From the NCBI GenBank assembly GCA_004297725.1, contig SCUS01000041.1, positions 124,001-188,000 on the forward strand: DNA of 64,000 bases. Reading direction: 5' to 3'. Each line of letters opens with the position of its first letter. The first letter of the stretch is position 1. Under the pieces are notes generated by a model, which saw nothing but the letters and a program-made list of their open reading frames with translations, made no database searches and was not told the origin of the DNA. The translations under genes were made by a program, and so were the position numbers. Source of the DNA: Myxococcaceae bacterium. Lineage in GTDB: Bacteria > Myxococcota_A > Polyangia > Polyangiales > Ga0077539. This document shows, one piece after another, positions 61,899 through 64,000 of this stretch.

Positions 61899-63146
61899 TC
61901 ACTCCGCGACGAGCACCGGCACGCTGAGCGCGTGGACGTCCGTCGCCCCGGGCTGGGCGCGCAGGTACAGCCCCGCCGCCTCTCCCGCCACCACGTAGAC
62001 CCCGTAGTTGATCGTCTCGCCCCCGTCGCCCTGCTCGGCCTCGAAGTAGCGCTGCGCGATCCACCGACCGGGGCGGGCGAGCGAGAGGCTCTTCTCCCAC
62101 TCCTCCTGCGTCACCGAGCGGCCCAGCACCACCTCGTCCCCCTCGGCGCCGTAGTCGCTCTTCAGCACCCACTGCTCGCGCTGCGTCCGAAGCTGCTCGG
62201 GGTGCAGCGCCTCGAGCCGCGAGGTGAAGGGGACGATGCGCTCGATCACCGACTGCGACGCCGGGGAGAACCGATGGACGTGCTCCCACATGAAGGCCAT
62301 GGCGCGCTTGTTCTGCGGGAGCACCGAGCCGAAGGGGTTGAGCACCGCGGTCTTGCGGTCGACGCTCGCGCCCAGCGCGGCCTCGAGCGCCTCGCTCAGC
62401 GGGGCCGCGTCGGGGATGGTCTCGTCGCTCCAGGCGGAGCTTCGCTCGGTCCACCAGTCGGTCTTGTAGTGCCTGAGGAGGAGCGACACCGGGCGGTCGA
62501 AGAGCGTCGCCCGTCCCTCCTCGTCGCGGCCGAGGTTGTATGGCGAGCCGAGCACCACCTCCCAGCCCGCGTCGGTGAGCCACCGGCGGTAGAGCCGCAC
62601 CAGGGAGAGGTCTTCGGTGAACTCCGTCGGGTACACGATGCCCGCCACGCGAGGGAAGGACGCGTCGACCAGCGCGGCGGTGAGCGCCTCGACCATCGTC
62701 ACGAAGCGCCCTCGCAGCCCCGCGTTGGGATCGCCCATCGAGGGATGATCCTCGTGGGCGAGGCGCCCCAGCTCGACGGCCTCGGGCTCTCCGGTGGGCG
62801 TGTCGCTGTTGAGCTCGGTGACCGCGAGGCCCTCCGCGGTGACGAACACGTCCGCCCTGGCGATGCCGTGCCACAGCGGCTGCGAGGTGAGCCAGAGGGC
62901 GCGCTGCACCGGCGTGAGGGCGAAGAAGTCTTCGAGCAGCGAGGGCTCGTCGGCCACGATGGCGCAGAGCTCGTCGTAGAGCGCGGCGAGCTCCTCCCCG
63001 GCGCGGGCGAGCGCGCGCCATCGCGCCGCGGGGAGCACCACCGGGTCGGCGCGGAAGCGGGGCGCTCCGTCGAGCCACGGGTCGGTGATGATGGCCCCAT
63101 CGGTGAGGCGCGCGGCGAAGCGGTCGTAGCGCTCGTCGGCGCTCAT
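61899..63146 (-). CDS. Glutathionylspermidine-synthase-like ATP-grasp ligase
   Basis: 415 residues from the ATG at 63146. Matches the C-terminal synthase fold: FVTAEGLAVTELNSDTPTGE, AVLNPFGSVLPQNKRAMAFM, VLKSDYGAEGDEV and GRWIAQRYFEAEQG. Typically forms an amide bond using ATP; the amidase half of true Gss enzymes is absent. The ATG overlaps the stop of the DUF350 gene (ATGA). The E. coli yjf operon also carries such a gene together with a DUF350 gene. Confidence 0.85.
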   Translation of the reverse strand: MSADERYDRFAARLTDGAIITDPWLDGAPRFRADPVVLPAARWRALARAGEELAALYDELCAIVADEPSLLEDFFALTPVQRALWLTSQPLWHGIARADVFVTAEGLAVTELNSDTPTGEPEAVELGRLAHEDHPSMGDPNAGLRGRFVTMVEALTAALVDASFPRVAGIVYPTEFTEDLSLVRLYRRWLTDAGWEVVLGSPYNLGRDEEGRATLFDRPVSLLLRHYKTDWWTERSSAWSDETIPDAAPLSEALEAALGASVDRKTAVLNPFGSVLPQNKRAMAFMWEHVHRFSPASQSVIERIVPFTSRLEALHPEQLRTQREQWVLKSDYGAEGDEVVLGRSVTQEEWEKSLSLARPGRWIAQRYFEAEQGDGGETINYGVYVVAGEAAGLYLRAQPGATDVHALSVPVLVAE

Positions 63147-63991
63147 GCGAGGCGGGCGATGGCCAGGGCGGTGCCGAGGTAGGCGGTCGCCTCGAGGGCG
63201 GCCATGCCCTCGCTGCGGTCGGTTCCGATGGCGCGGTCGAGGGCCCCGCCTCGCAGCGAGGGGCGGGCGCCGAGCAGCAGGCCCTCCACCACGAGCTGGC
63301 GCACGGGGTAGAGCGCGAGGCACCACGCGACCACGCCCGCGTAGCCGCGCAGCGAGGCCGACCACCCGGCGAAGTCCCCTTCGAGGCCGCGAGCGACCAG
63401 CACCGCCACCGCGATGGTGACCCCGGAGTAGCTCAGCGCCGCGGCGAGGTTCTCGCCGTCGATCTGCTCGGCGTCGTCGTAGCTGGTGAGCACCCGGAAG
63501 AGGGCGACGAAGAGCCCGTGGGTGACCATCGCGAGGGCGAAGAAGGCCATGGCGAGGCCGAGCGCGTAGAGGCTGTGACCGGCGACCGCGCGGGAGGCGA
63601 GCAGGCCCGTCGCGACCAGGTGCGAGGCGGCGGCGAGGCCCGCGGCGACGTTGCCCCGCGCGAGCTCCCTGGGGAGCTGCGCCCGAAGCAGCGTGCGCAT
63701 GGAGAGGCTTCCGACGCCCTGCACCATCGCGAGGCCGAGCGCGGCGAAGGCGACGGTCCACGCGAGGTCGGCGCTGAGCGACTCTCCGTGGACGTTGTGC
63801 TTCACCACCGAGGCGCCCACCGCGAAGGTAGAGAACACCTCGCCCACCGAGACCAGCCGGCGCGCGGCGTTGGCGCGCTGGTCCTCCGGGAGCGAGCGCT
63901 CCCGCACGCGCTGGATGATCCGCAGCACCCCCAGCATCACGAGGATGGTGCCTGCACCGAAGAGGGCGACGTAGAGGGTGCCGTGCTCCAT
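63143..63991 (-). CDS. DUF350-family membrane protein
   Basis: 282 residues from the ATG at 63991, near the window edge; only nine bases lie upstream so an earlier start cannot be excluded. About eight transmembrane helices arranged as repeated DUF350 units (VGEVFSTFAVGASVVKHNVH, AAGLAAASHLVATGLLASR, NLAAALSYSGVTIAVAVLV). Function unknown; coupled to the ATP-grasp gene downstream. Confidence 0.8.
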   Translation of the reverse strand: MEHGTLYVALFGAGTILVMLGVLRIIQRVRERSLPEDQRANAARRLVSVGEVFSTFAVGASVVKHNVHGESLSADLAWTVAFAALGLAMVQGVGSLSMRTLLRAQLPRELARGNVAAGLAAASHLVATGLLASRAVAGHSLYALGLAMAFFALAMVTHGLFVALFRVLTSYDDAEQIDGENLAAALSYSGVTIAVAVLVARGLEGDFAGWSASLRGYAGVVAWCLALYPVRQLVVEGLLLGARPSLRGGALDRAIGTDRSEGMAALEATAYLGTALAIARLA

Positions 63992-64000
63992 GGAATTGCC

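Noticed and set aside
1..64000. tRNA, rRNA, transposase, phage or integrase genes
   Set aside because: I looked for typical tRNA ends and TPsiC arms and for DDE or integrase motifs in the translated frames and saw none, although a covariance-model search would be needed to exclude small RNAs.

Overview
The window is about 70% GC and almost fully coding, and its gene content points to a Myxococcota (deltaproteobacterial) chromosome, probably of the Polyangia/Sandaracinaceae kind. The indicators are two proteins ending in a GCGCRAAG-type MYXO-CTERM sorting tail, many lipoproteins with long Asp/Pro/Ala linkers, and surface proteins built from FG-GAP, TSP3, PSI, RCC1 and Sel1 repeats. The lineage is inferred from protein style only. 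I see no rRNA, tRNA, transposase, phage gene or CRISPR array.

Layout. 0-6 kb: a 5'-truncated subtilase and three small exported Cys- or Asp-rich proteins. 6-10 kb: a glycosyltransferase, a DUF2249 protein, a sigma-54 activator and a biotin carboxylase; the DUF2249 gene and the activator share a 17-bp dyad and the DUF2249 gene has a sigma-54-like promoter. 10-15 kb: a GT-C-like membrane protein, an inactive/active pair of M16 peptidases and a KGG stress protein. 15-21.5 kb: queG, a degenerate kinase-like protein, a NicO-type metal exporter, a PSI-repeat lipoprotein and a VWA lipoprotein. 21.4-28.6 kb: a compact clade II (Sec-type) nitrous oxide reductase operon (cytochrome c lipoprotein, nosZ, nosD, nosF, nosL, nosY, HYIGM-motif membrane protein) behind a 0.57-kb regulatory region. 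28.6-32.9 kb: five translationally coupled genes on the minus strand, three membrane or coiled-coil proteins followed by a response regulator and its histidine kinase.

33-41 kb: a trypsin-like lipoprotein, an EEP nuclease/phosphatase with proA, a GNAT with a basic tail, a two-propeller RCC1 lipoprotein and rnhA. 41.3-45.6 kb: a PilZ-methyltransferase overlapping a kinase-receiver-kinase hybrid; this resembles the phcB-phcS-phcR quorum-sensing locus of Ralstonia with phcS and phcR fused and a PilZ domain added to PhcB, and is the most interesting system I found. 45.6-53.5 kb: proB, a YhhN protein, a SWIM-SNF2 helicase, a hydrolase, an OmpA/DUF4398 pair and a CsbD-like protein. 53.6-60 kb: a 1,237-residue amidohydrolase-TSP3-lamin-tail lipoprotein, then three overlapping oxygenase genes (2OG-Fe, Rieske, 2OG-Fe). 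60-64 kb: a Sel1-barrel protein, a small alpha/beta protein and a glutathionylspermidine-synthase-like ATP-grasp gene coupled to a DUF350 membrane protein.

Functionally the window combines respiration of N2O, several two-component or enhancer-binding regulators, proline synthesis, and a large exported-protein repertoire. All assignments come from reading motifs by eye; no database search was run.
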